Shown: positions 43,411 through 52,973, counted from the first letter of the stretch. The stretch: DNA of 64,000 nt from Lacibacter cauensis (GCF_007830055.1 NZ_VLLE01000004.1:711248-775247); one strand, 5' to 3'. Made by a program: numbers and translations. Notes: a model not told the origin generated them from the sequence alone.

Positions 43411-44385
43411 TTACCAACCAAGAATCCATGCAAACATCAGCGGCGCTACAATGGTAGCATCACTTTCTACAATGAATTTTGGTGTATTGATGTCGAGCTT
43501 ACCCCAGGTAATTTTTTCGTTGGGCACTGCACCACTGTACGAACCGTACGATGTTGTTGAATCGCTGATCTGGCAGAAATAACTCCAGAACGGAACATCG
43601 TGCCATTCAAGATCCTGGTACATCATGGGCACCACACAAATCGGGAAATCGCCTGCAATACCACCACCAATCTGGAAGAAGCCCACACCTTTTCCATCGC
43701 TGTTCTGGCGGTACCAATCGGCTAACCACACCATATATTCAATACCACTCTTCACGGTACTTGCTTTCAGTTCGTTTTTAATTACGTAGCTGGCGAAGAT
43801 GTTACCGGTTGTGCTGTCTTCCCAACCCGGCACTACGATCGGAATATTTTTTTCTGCAGCAGCAACGATCCAACTGTTCTTTGGATCGATTTCGTAATAC
43901 TGTTCCAGGTCGCCGCTTAATACTGTTTTGTATAAGAACTCATGCGGGAAATAGCGTTCGCCTTTTGCTTCTGCTTCCACCCACTGGCGGTGCAGATGTT
44001 TTTGCAAACGACGGAACGCTTCTTCTTCCGGAATACAGGTATCGGTTACACGGTTGTAGTGGTTTTCTAACAAATCCCACTCATCCTGTGGTGTAAGATC
44101 ACGATAGTTGGGCACACGCTTGTAGTGGCTGTGTGCTACCAGGTTCATTACATCTTCTTCGAGGTTGGCACCTGTACAGCTGATGATCTGTACTTTATCC
44201 TGGCGAATCATTTCTGCCAGGCTTAAGCCTAACTCTGCAGTACTCATGGCACCAGCCAATGTAATCATCATTTTACCACCTTCGTTCAGGTGTGCTTCAT
44301 AACCTTTAGCGGCATCCATTAAAGCTGCTGCGTTAAAGTGACGGTAATGATGCTGGATGAATTGAGAAACGGGTCCTTTGTTCAT
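43411..44385 (-). CDS. deoxyhypusine synthase-family protein
   Basis: 324 residues from the ATG at 44383-44385; the longer frame upstream has no homologous character. MITLAGAMSTAELGLSLAEMI, SCTGANLEEDVMNL, VPGWEDSTTGNIFA and GVGFFQIGGGIAGDFP are NAD- and spermidine-site motifs of the family. In eukaryotes and archaea it modifies eIF5A; bacterial members are thought to make polyamines such as homospermidine or related compounds, since bacteria lack eIF5A. The product here is not known. Confidence 0.9.
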   Translation of the reverse strand: MNKGPVSQFIQHHYRHFNAAALMDAAKGYEAHLNEGGKMMITLAGAMSTAELGLSLAEMIRQDKVQIISCTGANLEEDVMNLVAHSHYKRVPNYRDLTPQDEWDLLENHYNRVTDTCIPEEEAFRRLQKHLHRQWVEAEAKGERYFPHEFLYKTVLSGDLEQYYEIDPKNSWIVAAAEKNIPIVVPGWEDSTTGNIFASYVIKNELKASTVKSGIEYMVWLADWYRQNSDGKGVGFFQIGGGIAGDFPICVVPMMYQDLEWHDVPFWSYFCQISDSTTSYGSYSGAVPNEKITWGKLDINTPKFIVESDATIVAPLMFAWILGW

Positions 44386-44528
44386 TTGTTGAATTTTAAA
44401 AGTGACCGCCTTCAGACCCCGGCTGTAAGCGTCGGGGGACTTTGCGAAAGAGTTGCAAAAGTAACGGATTGTGCGAAAAAAGGAGAGCGTTTTATTCGTT
44501 GCCGTAGTATTGCCCATAGGGAAAATAA

Positions 44529-44552
44529 AAAGCCCTCTTTTGTAAGAGGGCT
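44529..44552 (-). terminator. terminator of the small exported protein gene
   Basis: AAGCCCTCTT / AAGAGGGCTT with TTTTATTTT on the minus strand, about 32 bp beyond the stop. Confidence 0.88.
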
Positions 44553-44583
44553 TATCCAAAACAACAAGCAAACTACTGCTTTG

Positions 44584-45030
44584 TTATACACTTTTTTTCT
44601 TGGTTTTGCTAATACGTGTATAGTCGCCGGAAGCAAAAATTTTATACACACTTACGCATTTGTCATCGTCGATTTTTACAAGGTAAAACTGTTCACCTTC
44701 TTTGCTGATTTCGGCTACATTCAACAAGGTTTTATTCGCTGCTAATTCTTCAACTGTTTTTGCACTGAGGTAAGTCATTTGCGAAGGTTGGATAGAACGT
44801 TGCATTGCCTGCAGGTCACCGTTATCGGAGTACCAGGCCAGCATCCAGTCGTTATTCAGCTTAAACGATACGAGATAGTAACCATCTTTTTGTGTCCAGG
44901 AAACTTCTTTGGCTTCGCTGAATTCTTTTTTAAACGCTTCCTGTGCCTTTTCATTTTCAATTGGAGAAGGAGAAGCCCAGGCTGAGGCAGTGATGAAAGC
45001 TGCCGCCAGCATTACGAAGATCTTTTTCAT
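44584..45030 (-). CDS. small exported PepSY-like protein
   Basis: 148 residues from the ATG at 45028-45030 (three codons after an earlier in-frame ATG). The signal peptide ends SAWAS. The mature part (AFKKEFSEAKEVSWTQKDGYYLVSF) resembles PepSY-like domains, with a probable two-repeat beta layout; the ending is lysine-rich. Function is unknown. A well-spaced promoter precedes it. Confidence 0.7.
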   Translation of the reverse strand: MKKIFVMLAAAFITASAWASPSPIENEKAQEAFKKEFSEAKEVSWTQKDGYYLVSFKLNNDWMLAWYSDNGDLQAMQRSIQPSQMTYLSAKTVEELAANKTLLNVAEISKEGEQFYLVKIDDDKCVSVYKIFASGDYTRISKTKKKSV

Positions 45031-45092
45031 ACAGAACATATTTTTAAGGTTTAATGATTAATGACTCTTTACAGAAATCATTTTTGATGATG

Positions 45093-45123
45093 CAAACATA
45101 TTTTTATGCTTGTTGTAGTGCAA
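45093..45123 (-). promoter_or_regulatory. promoter of the PepSY-like gene
   Basis: On the minus strand TTG (45121-45123), a 20-bp spacer and TATGTTTG (45093-45100), an exact TAnnTTTG, 60 bp before the start. Confidence 0.6.
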
Positions 45124-45203
45124 GTGAATCGTGACAAAAGGCTGTTAACAGTACGTTCATAGTGATGAGCGGATGCAACAGGTGTAACACGGACATTCAG
45201 AAA

Positions 45204-45231
45204 AACAAAAACCCTTTACAGCAAAGGGTTT
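45204..45231 (-). terminator. terminator of the murein amidase gene
   Basis: AAACCCTTTGC / AAAGGGTTT stem on the minus strand followed by TTGTTTTT, 80 bp beyond the stop. Confidence 0.7.
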
Positions 45232-45310
45232 CAGCTACTCTTAAAGAAATGATAAATGCCGATTGGCTTCACGAACGGCAAAACCTGTAATGGTTGAACG
45301 GAAAATACTT

Positions 45311-47047
45311 TTACTGTTTTTTACATTGTTCCAGCCAATCGTTAATGCCTTGCACAATTGTTTGCGCCATCTGTTTACGGTAAGCAGGGTTGAGTACATT
45401 CATTTCATCTTCCGGATTACTGATGAACAATGTTTCGATTAAAACATTGGGGAACTCTGTAAAACCATTGAGCATAAAATTGAAATTGCCCACATTACCA
45501 TACTCGCCCAAACCCATTGCCAGCATACGTTGTAAAATTGTTTGTGTTAACGACCGGTAGCCAATGTGTTTATAATACGTGCTGACGCCTTTGGTTGTAA
45601 GCGGATCGGCACTGCTGTTCAAATGAATACTCAACAGTAAATCAGGATCTTTTTCCTGGTAGTAGGTATAGCGATCGTGATTATCGTACGTTGTATCTTT
45701 TAACCTTGTGGTAAGTACGGTTGCTCCTTCTGCTTCCAATACAAGCTGCAGTTCTTTTGCAATGGCCAGCGTCATATCTTTTTCCGCTACACCGGTTAAA
45801 CCAAACGCACCTTTGTTGCTGCCACCATGCCCTGCATCAACTGCAATTACAAGATCTTTTAACAACAAACTCTTTGGTTGCCGTTTTACTCTAACAACAA
45901 GTGTATTGCCATTATAGTAGATGCGATGGCCCCAAGGCTGCGGATGTTTTAACTGAATGTTGATGCGGAAAATGTCTTCTTCAAGTTGGTTATAGGTTAC
46001 GTTTGCAATTTCGTTGCTGCTGCTCATTTGCGTAATCCAATTAGTGTTGGATATTGCACCAAACACATCAACCGTTATGGTAGACGGATTCACTTGCTGA
46101 AATGTTTGATAAGCCAAACGCTCTGTCAATGCAAGCGAAACATAATCAAAACTGCTGTCGCCCCATACACGCATGTTACCGGTGAGTGATGAAGGTGTAT
46201 AATTTTGAGCTAACACATTTACATGCTCAGCTTCGATATACGCCTGCCGGTTTTTACTCAGCTGCACACAATACTTATCGCCTACTTTGTTTACTGCTTT
46301 CAACTTTACCAGCGAGTCAACATAACCCATCTTTGTTCCACCTAATCGATCTTCACCCAAGCCTAGTAAAATGTACGGGATCTTCCCTTTAGTTTGCAGC
46401 AGCAACCCATTCTCCGGCATTGTTGCAAAACTGCTTCTGCTCGTTGCTTCAACAGGATCGTTGCCATCGGCCCAAACCATCAGTTTCAATTTCGATGGTT
46501 TGGATGTAAACAATTCATCATTCGGTTTTACAACATACTCCAGCTGATAAATTCCTTTTACGCCGTTTGAATCTTTAACCGGCAGTTCGGTAAACTTTGT
46601 TCCGTTCTCCAGTTGTACCACAGCACCTGGTAATGCTTTTGCTGTCATCTTTAATCTATCGCCCGGCTTTACCAGTACATCACCTTGCGGTTCAATACGC
46701 CAATAAGCCACGGTATTTGTTGTAAGCGATTTTTCTTTTTCGGGTAACTGATACTTGTAAAAGATTCGCTGCGTTTCTTTTGTGCCTTTTTCGTTTACAG
46801 CCTTTAGCAAAAAACTGGTATCACCCAACTGCAGTTTCAGTTCAACAGCAAATGCACCTGTTGGCCACACTTTCACATCTGCACCGTTTATTGTTACCGT
46901 ACAGGTTTTGCAGGTAAGGCCTGCTATATATTGTTTCGATGCAGTAACGGTATTTTGATTTTTTATGGGCGTACTTAACCGCAAAAACACCTGTTGGGCT
47001 GTTGCTGTTTGTAAAAAAAAGACCGATGCAAAAAAAAGGAGCCTCAT
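45311..47047 (-). CDS. N-acetylmuramoyl-L-alanine amidase (Amidase_3)
   Basis: 578 residues from the ATG at 47045-47047, giving a signal peptide ending ATAQQ. Residues about 25-380 are a long N-terminal region of beta-sandwich-like segments. The C-terminal Amidase_3 domain (about 400-578) has AVDAGHGGSNKG, LLLSIHLNSSAD and VLIETLFISNPED, the zinc ligands and catalytic Glu. It cleaves the amide between muramic acid and the stem peptide, in cell separation or wall turnover. Confidence 0.93.
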   Translation of the reverse strand: MRLLFFASVFFLQTATAQQVFLRLSTPIKNQNTVTASKQYIAGLTCKTCTVTINGADVKVWPTGAFAVELKLQLGDTSFLLKAVNEKGTKETQRIFYKYQLPEKEKSLTTNTVAYWRIEPQGDVLVKPGDRLKMTAKALPGAVVQLENGTKFTELPVKDSNGVKGIYQLEYVVKPNDELFTSKPSKLKLMVWADGNDPVEATSRSSFATMPENGLLLQTKGKIPYILLGLGEDRLGGTKMGYVDSLVKLKAVNKVGDKYCVQLSKNRQAYIEAEHVNVLAQNYTPSSLTGNMRVWGDSSFDYVSLALTERLAYQTFQQVNPSTITVDVFGAISNTNWITQMSSSNEIANVTYNQLEEDIFRINIQLKHPQPWGHRIYYNGNTLVVRVKRQPKSLLLKDLVIAVDAGHGGSNKGAFGLTGVAEKDMTLAIAKELQLVLEAEGATVLTTRLKDTTYDNHDRYTYYQEKDPDLLLSIHLNSSADPLTTKGVSTYYKHIGYRSLTQTILQRMLAMGLGEYGNVGNFNFMLNGFTEFPNVLIETLFISNPEDEMNVLNPAYRKQMAQTIVQGINDWLEQCKKQ

Positions 47048-47127
47048 ATAGTAAGTTAAAAAGGAGAAAAGCATGCCATACTTACAGGAACAACGAAATA
47101 CAAGTAAGGCTTGCTGATTCTTGAAAT

Positions 47128-47161
47128 AAAAAATCCTTTGCAAATTAGGCAAAGGATTTTT
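47128..47161 (-). terminator. terminator of the acyl-CoA dehydrogenase gene
   Basis: AAAAATCCTTTGC / GCAAAGGATTTTT with a 7-nt loop, directly downstream of the stop at 47191. Confidence 0.85.
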
Positions 47162-47190
47162 AAACGGGTGTAGCCGCAGGCTCACCATAC

Positions 47191-48981
47191 TTATAACGGA
47201 TACTTTCCGTCGTTTCTCAGCTTCGCTACGATGCGTCTTCTTGCTTCTTTTGTATTGAAAGGATCAACTTTTGTAAATCGTTTCAGACCGAGCAACATCA
47301 TGCGGTGTTCGTCGCCTTCTGCAAATGCATTGATGGCATCTTTACCGAATTTGTTAATACGGTCTGCAGCATCGTACAAATAAGTACGCATGATATCCAG
47401 TTCAAACGCACAAGCTGCTTCGCCTTTTTCTTCCACGAGTTTTGCTGCACGCAGTAAAGCACTTTCTGCATTAAAGGTTTGGATAGCCATATCGGCAATA
47501 TTCATCAGCACTTCCTGCTCGTGCTCAATCTTCATCATAAACTTTTGCACTGCAGCGCCTGCCGTTAACATAATGGCTTTTTTGAAATTGGCAATCGCCT
47601 TGTATTCTTTTGCAAACGCTGTTTCGTCTTCACTGCCAAAATCAGGAATGCTCATCAGTTCTTTCTGCACATTCATGGCGGCATTCATAATATCCAGTCG
47701 GCCTTTCATGGCACGCTTCAACACCATATCAACGGTTAACAAGCGATTGATTTCATTGGTGCCTTCGTAAATACGGTTGATGCGGCTGTCACGGTATGCA
47801 CGTGAAATATCATACTCATCACTAAAGCCATTCCCGCCATGTATCTGCACACCTTCATCTACCACATAATCCAGCACTTCACTACCATCTACTTTCAGCA
47901 TTGCACATTCAATAGCGTACTCTTCGGCTGCACCAAGCAATGCTTCGTTAAATGGTTTACCCGCAGCCAGCAACTGGTGCTCCATATCATCGATCCATTT
48001 ACTGGTACGATACAGCGCACTTTCGCACACCCAAATGCGGATGGCCATTTCTGCAAGCTTATGTTGAATAGCCCCGAAGTTGAGAATAGGTTGTTTAAAC
48101 TGCTCACGTGTTGCTGCATACGTTAATGCAATGTTGAGCGAACGTTTAGAACCACCCAATGCAGCAGCAGCTAATTTCAAACGACCAATGTTGAGAATGT
48201 TGAAGGCGATAACATGACCTTTACCAATTTCGCCCAGCAAATTTTCTACAGGCACTTTACAATCCTGGAAATAGAGTTGCACTGTAGAGGAACCTTTAAT
48301 CCCCATCTTGTGTTCTTCCGATCCTTGTGTAAACCCTTCCATACCACGCTCTACAATAAAGCCGGTAAACTCTTTTCCATCAATCTTTGCAAACACGGTG
48401 TACACATCTGCAAAGCCTCCATTGGTGATCCAGCATTTCTGTCCGTTGAGGATATAATACTTACCATCATCACTAAGCTTGGCTGTTGTTTTAGCACCTA
48501 ATGCATCGCTTCCGCTGTTTGGTTCGGTTAGACCATAAGCACCTTTCCACTCACCACTTGCGAGCTTGGGAATGTATTTTGCTTTTTGCTCGGGTGTACC
48601 AAAGTACAGAATGGGCAATGTACCGATGCCCGTATGCGCAGCTACGGCAACAGAAAATGAATAACCGCCGCCAAGCGCTTCGTTAACCAAGGTTGATGTA
48701 ATGAAATCTTTACCGAGGCCACCATATTCTTCCGGTGCGGATGTGCCCAGCAAACCCTGTTCGCCGGCCTTATCCATCAGCGAAGGCATAAGGCCTTCTT
48801 CCATTTTGTCGAGACGCTGAACAACAGGCAACACTTCGGTATCAAGAAACGTCGCACACATTTCTTTTACCATTACCTGTTCTTCATTAAAATTTTCGGG
48901 AATAAATGTTTCCTGCGGAGTACTTGTTTTAATCAGCCACTCGCCACCTTTTAAGGTTGTTGCAATCGTTGGGGTGCTCAT
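47191..48981 (-). CDS. acyl-CoA dehydrogenase
   Basis: 596 residues, longer than the usual 380 because of a C-terminal helical extension of about 170 residues, as in very-long-chain type enzymes. FAD and substrate motifs are visible: GAYGLTEPNSGSDA, ILNGQKCWITNGGFAD and the catalytic-Glu segment RINRIYEGTNEINR. It oxidises acyl-CoA at the alpha-beta carbons in fatty-acid breakdown. It lies 48 bp downstream of the marR gene on the same strand, so it is probably under MarR control. Confidence 0.93.
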   Translation of the reverse strand: MSTPTIATTLKGGEWLIKTSTPQETFIPENFNEEQVMVKEMCATFLDTEVLPVVQRLDKMEEGLMPSLMDKAGEQGLLGTSAPEEYGGLGKDFITSTLVNEALGGGYSFSVAVAAHTGIGTLPILYFGTPEQKAKYIPKLASGEWKGAYGLTEPNSGSDALGAKTTAKLSDDGKYYILNGQKCWITNGGFADVYTVFAKIDGKEFTGFIVERGMEGFTQGSEEHKMGIKGSSTVQLYFQDCKVPVENLLGEIGKGHVIAFNILNIGRLKLAAAALGGSKRSLNIALTYAATREQFKQPILNFGAIQHKLAEMAIRIWVCESALYRTSKWIDDMEHQLLAAGKPFNEALLGAAEEYAIECAMLKVDGSEVLDYVVDEGVQIHGGNGFSDEYDISRAYRDSRINRIYEGTNEINRLLTVDMVLKRAMKGRLDIMNAAMNVQKELMSIPDFGSEDETAFAKEYKAIANFKKAIMLTAGAAVQKFMMKIEHEQEVLMNIADMAIQTFNAESALLRAAKLVEEKGEAACAFELDIMRTYLYDAADRINKFGKDAINAFAEGDEHRMMLLGLKRFTKVDPFNTKEARRRIVAKLRNDGKYPL

Positions 48982-49029
48982 ATCAATAGTATTTAAAGTT
49001 TAGAGATTCGTTGTTTCAGAAAACAGCCG

Positions 49030-49470
49030 TTACTTGAGATTATCGTATACAATCTGCAATACTTCTTTACAGATCTCGATCTTATCGGCAGGTACACTTT
49101 CCAAAGCTTCGTTTAATGTGTTGTTGGCTACGTTCATGGTTTCTTCTTCCAGCTTGCGGCCCTGCTCGGTTAAAAACACCTGGTTAATTCGGCGGTCGTT
49201 TTTACTTGCCACCCGCTTAACGAGTTTCAGCTTTTCAAGATTATCGACCAGCCGTGTAATACTGGGTTTATCACGAAAAGTTGCGTTGCACAAATCCTGC
49301 TGGCTCAATCCATCGCTTTTCCACAAATGATAGAGCACACTCCATTGTTCAACGGTAATTTCAATACCGCCCTGCTTCATATTTTTCTGCAAACGCCGTG
49401 CTATAGCCGTGCTGGCTTTGCCCGTCATGAAGCTGTATAACTCGCCTTTTTTAAATTGGTTGTTTGGCAT
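49030..49470 (-). CDS. MarR-family transcriptional regulator
   Basis: 146 residues from the ATG at 49468-49470. The winged helix-turn-helix is visible in LSQQDLCNATFRDKPSITRLVDNLEKLKLVKR and DRRINQVFLTEQGRKL. MarR proteins repress nearby genes and release DNA on binding small ligands; with an acyl-CoA dehydrogenase as operon partner, an acyl-CoA or fatty-acid ligand is plausible. A 6-bp-armed palindrome sits right before its start. Confidence 0.93.
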   Translation of the reverse strand: MPNNQFKKGELYSFMTGKASTAIARRLQKNMKQGGIEITVEQWSVLYHLWKSDGLSQQDLCNATFRDKPSITRLVDNLEKLKLVKRVASKNDRRINQVFLTEQGRKLEEETMNVANNTLNEALESVPADKIEICKEVLQIVYDNLK

Positions 49471-49471
49471 A

Positions 49472-49489
49472 TAGTTGTTTATGCAACTA
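49472..49489. promoter_or_regulatory. MarR operator candidate
   Basis: TAGTTG (49472-49477) and CAACTA (49484-49489) are perfect arms separated by 6 bp. They lie 1 bp upstream of marR and in the divergent region to the DUF418 gene. Confidence 0.5.
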
Positions 49490-49609
49490 CTCAAATATAA
49501 TAATACTTCCCGAAAGCTGGCAAATTTTTTCTTAAAAGAGTATCTTAAAGTTCACTCCGCCTCCCTCCGCAAAGCAAAACCTGCATTTTCACTTTTAAAC
49601 CAACCAAAC

Positions 49610-50920
49610 ATGACCATCAATGAAGCTGCTCCTGTATCGCAGGGAGAACGTATTGTACTCATCGACTCACTCAGGGGTATTGCCATACTTGGCATTTTAC
49701 TCATGAACATTCCGGGGTTTGCTTTGCCCGATCCGGTTTACCACGATCCATCTGTTTTAAACGAATGGGGTACCCTCAGTTACAAAGCCTGGTATTACAT
49801 CGACTGGATATTTGAAGGCAGCCAACGTGCCTTGTTTTCGATGCTGTTTGGCGCCGGCATTATTTTATTTATCAGCAGGCAGGAGCGAAAAACAGAAGGA
49901 CTCTGGCCAGCCGATTATTTTTTCCGCAGACAATTATGGCTGCTTGTATTTGGTTTATTTAATGCATTTGTATTGCTGTGGTTCTGGGATATTCTTTTCC
50001 AGTACGCCTGTTTTGGAATGGTTGCATTTACATTTAGAAGATTAACAACGAAGGGGTTGCTGATAGCAGCTTTTGTTTCGCTTCTATTAATGACGGCAAG
50101 GGAAAACATTGATGCCTACCGTGACTATAAAACCATTGCAAAAGGAGAAGCCATTGCAAAAATTGATACCACTGTTACAAAGCTTACTGATAAACAAAAA
50201 GAAGAACTGAGTGCAATGACGGAGATGAAGGAACGATCATCAATGACAGCGAAGAAAAAGAAAATGGAAAAAAGTCTTGCCTTGGTTCGTGGAAACTATA
50301 GTGAGTTTTACCGCTACCAAAGCAACCGCAGTTTTGAAGGTGAAGTATTTTTTACCTACTTCGCTATTTGGGATATTCTGGTGTTTCTTTTTCTTGGGAT
50401 GGCTTTTTATAAGTCGGGTGTGTTAACAGGGCAGGCTCCTGTGCGTACTTATCTTATTCTTTGCATTACGGGGCTGGGGTTGGGTTTGTTTCTTTCTTAT
50501 CTCCGCTTACAACCTTTAATTGTACATAAGTTTAATGGTTTTGAAATTATGCGGCGTTTGCATTTTGAGTTTTATGAAATCTCCAGAACGTTTCGCTCCA
50601 TTGGTATTTTCGGATTAATCATGTTGTTGTATAAATCCGGTTGGTTTAAGTGGTTGTTTGCTTTGTTACGTCCGGTTGGGCAAATGGCTTTTACCAATTA
50701 CCTGATGCAATCGTTCCTCGTTGGTTTATTCTTTTATGGCGTTGGATTTGGCATGTACGGAAAGCTGAGCCGTTTTGAAATGTATTATGTTGTTGGCGGT
50801 ACATGGTTGTTACAAATTATCTGGAGCCACATTTGGCTACGGTTCTTTCGCTTCGGGCCGCTTGAATGGTGTTGGCGCAGTTTAACGTATTGGAAGAGGC
50901 AACCGTTTGTGAAATTGTAA
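49610..50920 (+). CDS. DUF418 membrane protein
   Basis: 436 residues from the ATG at 49610; the upstream open frame overlaps the marR operator and looks non-coding. About ten membrane helices are visible, with the opening RIVLIDSLRGIAILGILLMN and the C-terminal DUF418 part RPVGQMAFTNYLMQSF. A cytoplasmic or periplasmic loop at about 175-235 is highly charged. Related proteins include acyltransferase-3-like transporters; the function is unknown. Confidence 0.88.
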   Translation: MTINEAAPVSQGERIVLIDSLRGIAILGILLMNIPGFALPDPVYHDPSVLNEWGTLSYKAWYYIDWIFEGSQRALFSMLFGAGIILFISRQERKTEGLWPADYFFRRQLWLLVFGLFNAFVLLWFWDILFQYACFGMVAFTFRRLTTKGLLIAAFVSLLLMTARENIDAYRDYKTIAKGEAIAKIDTTVTKLTDKQKEELSAMTEMKERSSMTAKKKKMEKSLALVRGNYSEFYRYQSNRSFEGEVFFTYFAIWDILVFLFLGMAFYKSGVLTGQAPVRTYLILCITGLGLGLFLSYLRLQPLIVHKFNGFEIMRRLHFEFYEISRTFRSIGIFGLIMLLYKSGWFKWLFALLRPVGQMAFTNYLMQSFLVGLFFYGVGFGMYGKLSRFEMYYVVGGTWLLQIIWSHIWLRFFRFGPLEWCWRSLTYWKRQPFVKL

Positions 50921-50921
50921 T

Positions 50922-50957
50922 GAAAGCCTGTTGTTTAATTTGAGCAACAGGCTTTCT
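50922..50957 (+). terminator. terminator of the DUF418 gene
   Basis: AAAGCCTGTTGTT / AGCAACAGGCTTT stem right after the stop, followed by CTTCTTT. Confidence 0.8.
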
Positions 50958-50996
50958 TCTTTGTTGAACAACTTCTTCTGTTACTCTAATTGCAAT

Positions 50997-51004
50997 TATC
51001 TTTG
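50997..51004 (+). promoter_or_regulatory. -7 element of the radical SAM gene
   Basis: TATCTTTG matches TAnnTTTG exactly and lies only 8 bp before the start codon, so the transcript would be nearly leaderless. Confidence 0.5.
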
Positions 51005-51012
51005 CCCCTTCA

Positions 51013-52044
51013 ATGCCGCAATTACACCGCAACGATATACTCAACCTGTTTTCGAAAATTACGCCACGCCGTGCATGGAATATGACGAAAGTGTGGAGCA
51101 GTTATCAACTGAGCAGGCTGTTGAACAAACCCATTCAATGGGGTTATCCCGTTTCTATTTCGTTTGAGCCAACTACCAGTTGTAACCTGCGTTGCCCCGA
51201 ATGCCCCAGCGGCTTACGTGAGTTTACCCGACCCACCGGCATGTTGCAGAAAAGTTTTTTTGAACAAACCATTGATGATATTCATAAAGACTTACTCTAT
51301 CTCATCTTCTATTTCCAGGGTGAGCCATTTTTGAATCCGGAATTTCTGCCGATGGTGAAGTATGCAGCACAAAAAAAAATTTACACCGCTACATCAACCA
51401 ACGCACATTACTTAACCGATGAAAAAGCAAAGCAAACAGTTGAGAGTGGATTGGACCGTTTGATCATTTCCATCGACGGTACTACACAGGATGTGTATCA
51501 ACAGTACCGAGTAGGTGGCAATCTGGAAAAAGTAATTGCAGGTGCAAAGAATATTGTGAAGTGGAAGAAAGAACTCAACAGTAAAAAACCGTTTGTGGTG
51601 TTTCAGTTTCTGGTGGTGAAGCCCAACGAACATCAACTGGAAGAGGTAAAGCAACTGGCGAAAGAAGTAGGTGTAGATGATGTGTGGTTTAAAACTGCGC
51701 AGGTATACGATTATGAGAACGATCCTAATCAACTGATACCTACACTCAACAAATACAGCCGCTATAAAAAGAACGCCGACGGTTCTTACGCTCCCAAAAA
51801 CAAATTACAAAACCATTGCTGGAAGCTGTGGCACGCCAACGTTATTACCTGGGATGGTTTGGTAGTACCTTGTTGTTTCGATAAGGATGCCATGCATCAA
51901 CTGGGTAATTTAAAAATGCAATCCTTTAAACAGGTGTGGCAAAACGATAACTACAAACAGTTTCGCCGTGAACTCATGACCAGCCGCAAAAACATCGATA
52001 TCTGTGCCAACTGCAGCGAAGGGTTAAAAGTGTGGGAAGAATAA
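51013..52044 (+). CDS. radical SAM/SPASM protein
   Basis: 343 residues. The CNLRCPEC motif (residues about 56-63) binds the SAM-cleaving 4Fe-4S cluster, followed by FYFQGEPFLNPEF. The C-terminal SPASM region is cysteine-rich (NHCWKLW, VVPCCFDKDA, ICANCSEG) and should bind one or two further clusters. The family modifies peptides or carries out other radical reactions. No precursor peptide gene is visible nearby, so the substrate is unknown. Confidence 0.93.
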   Translation: MPQLHRNDILNLFSKITPRRAWNMTKVWSSYQLSRLLNKPIQWGYPVSISFEPTTSCNLRCPECPSGLREFTRPTGMLQKSFFEQTIDDIHKDLLYLIFYFQGEPFLNPEFLPMVKYAAQKKIYTATSTNAHYLTDEKAKQTVESGLDRLIISIDGTTQDVYQQYRVGGNLEKVIAGAKNIVKWKKELNSKKPFVVFQFLVVKPNEHQLEEVKQLAKEVGVDDVWFKTAQVYDYENDPNQLIPTLNKYSRYKKNADGSYAPKNKLQNHCWKLWHANVITWDGLVVPCCFDKDAMHQLGNLKMQSFKQVWQNDNYKQFRRELMTSRKNIDICANCSEGLKVWEE

Positions 52045-52136
52045 AATAATTTGCCGGTTCAACCTTTAATAGTACCCGTTCAGGAGTTTTTCTTCCTGTT
52101 CGGCTGTTGTTGTTTCTATCTTTCAAAAAAATAATT

Positions 52137-52955
52137 ATGAAACAACTATTGCTTTTCATTTGTGGCTCTGTGCTGTTTTTCTCCTGTAAAAAAAATAATT
52201 CTGTAACGCAACAGCCAACAGTTATAAAAGAGTTTACATTAAACTTAAGTGCCAAAAACGAAAACCCTGCACCGGCAGGCAGAAATGAAACAGGTGTTTT
52301 TGTTTTAAAAATTATGAGCGATAACTCTGTTCAATACAATATTACCGTTTCGGGCCTGTCTTCTACCGATGCATTAACATCTGCACACATTCATACAGGT
52401 AACCCGGTTGTAAACGGTGGTGTAATTTTAAATTTTACCCCAACTTTTACCGGAGGTGCAGCAAGCGGAACTGTAAAAGATGTTCGTACTACCTTATTAG
52501 ACAGTATGAAAAACGAAGCGGTTGACCTTTACGTAAACGTGCATTCGTCTCAAGTTGGCAGTGGTTTGGTAAGAGCACAATTAAACAAAACAGTTGAATG
52601 GACACAGGATGTTGCATTAGCCGGCAGCAATGAAGTACCTGCTGTTACAACAACAGCAAACGGTACAGCAAGGTTTCGTTTAACAAGTGATGGGACTATC
52701 TATTATCTTGTGAATGTTACCGGCTTAACTGCAGGTGATGGTACCCTAACTGCTGCACATATACACAATGGTGCAGCCGGCACAAACGGCTCTGTATTGC
52801 TTGCCTTAGCTTCGGGTGCAGCCGATTTTGGTGTAGATAAAAAAGTAGTACTTACCGATGTGCAAAAAACAGCTATTACCGGCACCTCTGCTATTTATGT
52901 TAATGCTCATTCAAGTACATTTCCCGGAGGGCTTCTTCGTGGACAGATAAGATAG
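52137..52955 (+). CDS. lipoprotein with two CHRD domains
   Basis: 272 residues from ATG 52137. A lipoprotein signal (VLFFSC) precedes two CHRD domains (about 35-150 and 155-270), each with ALTSAHIHTG or LTAAHIHNG and VNVHSSQVGSG or VNAHSSTFPGG motifs. CHRD domains are found in chordin and bacterial surface proteins; the ligand is unknown. TATCTTTC at 52117 may be its -7 element. Confidence 0.9.
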   Translation: MKQLLLFICGSVLFFSCKKNNSVTQQPTVIKEFTLNLSAKNENPAPAGRNETGVFVLKIMSDNSVQYNITVSGLSSTDALTSAHIHTGNPVVNGGVILNFTPTFTGGAASGTVKDVRTTLLDSMKNEAVDLYVNVHSSQVGSGLVRAQLNKTVEWTQDVALAGSNEVPAVTTTANGTARFRLTSDGTIYYLVNVTGLTAGDGTLTAAHIHNGAAGTNGSVLLALASGAADFGVDKKVVLTDVQKTAITGTSAIYVNAHSSTFPGGLLRGQIR

Positions 52956-52973
52956 TTTGCGCCTCCTCATTAT

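Noticed and set aside
49475-49609. Extended N-terminus of the DUF418 protein
   Set aside because: It overlaps the marR operator candidate, lacks membrane character, and the conserved part starts at MTINEAA.
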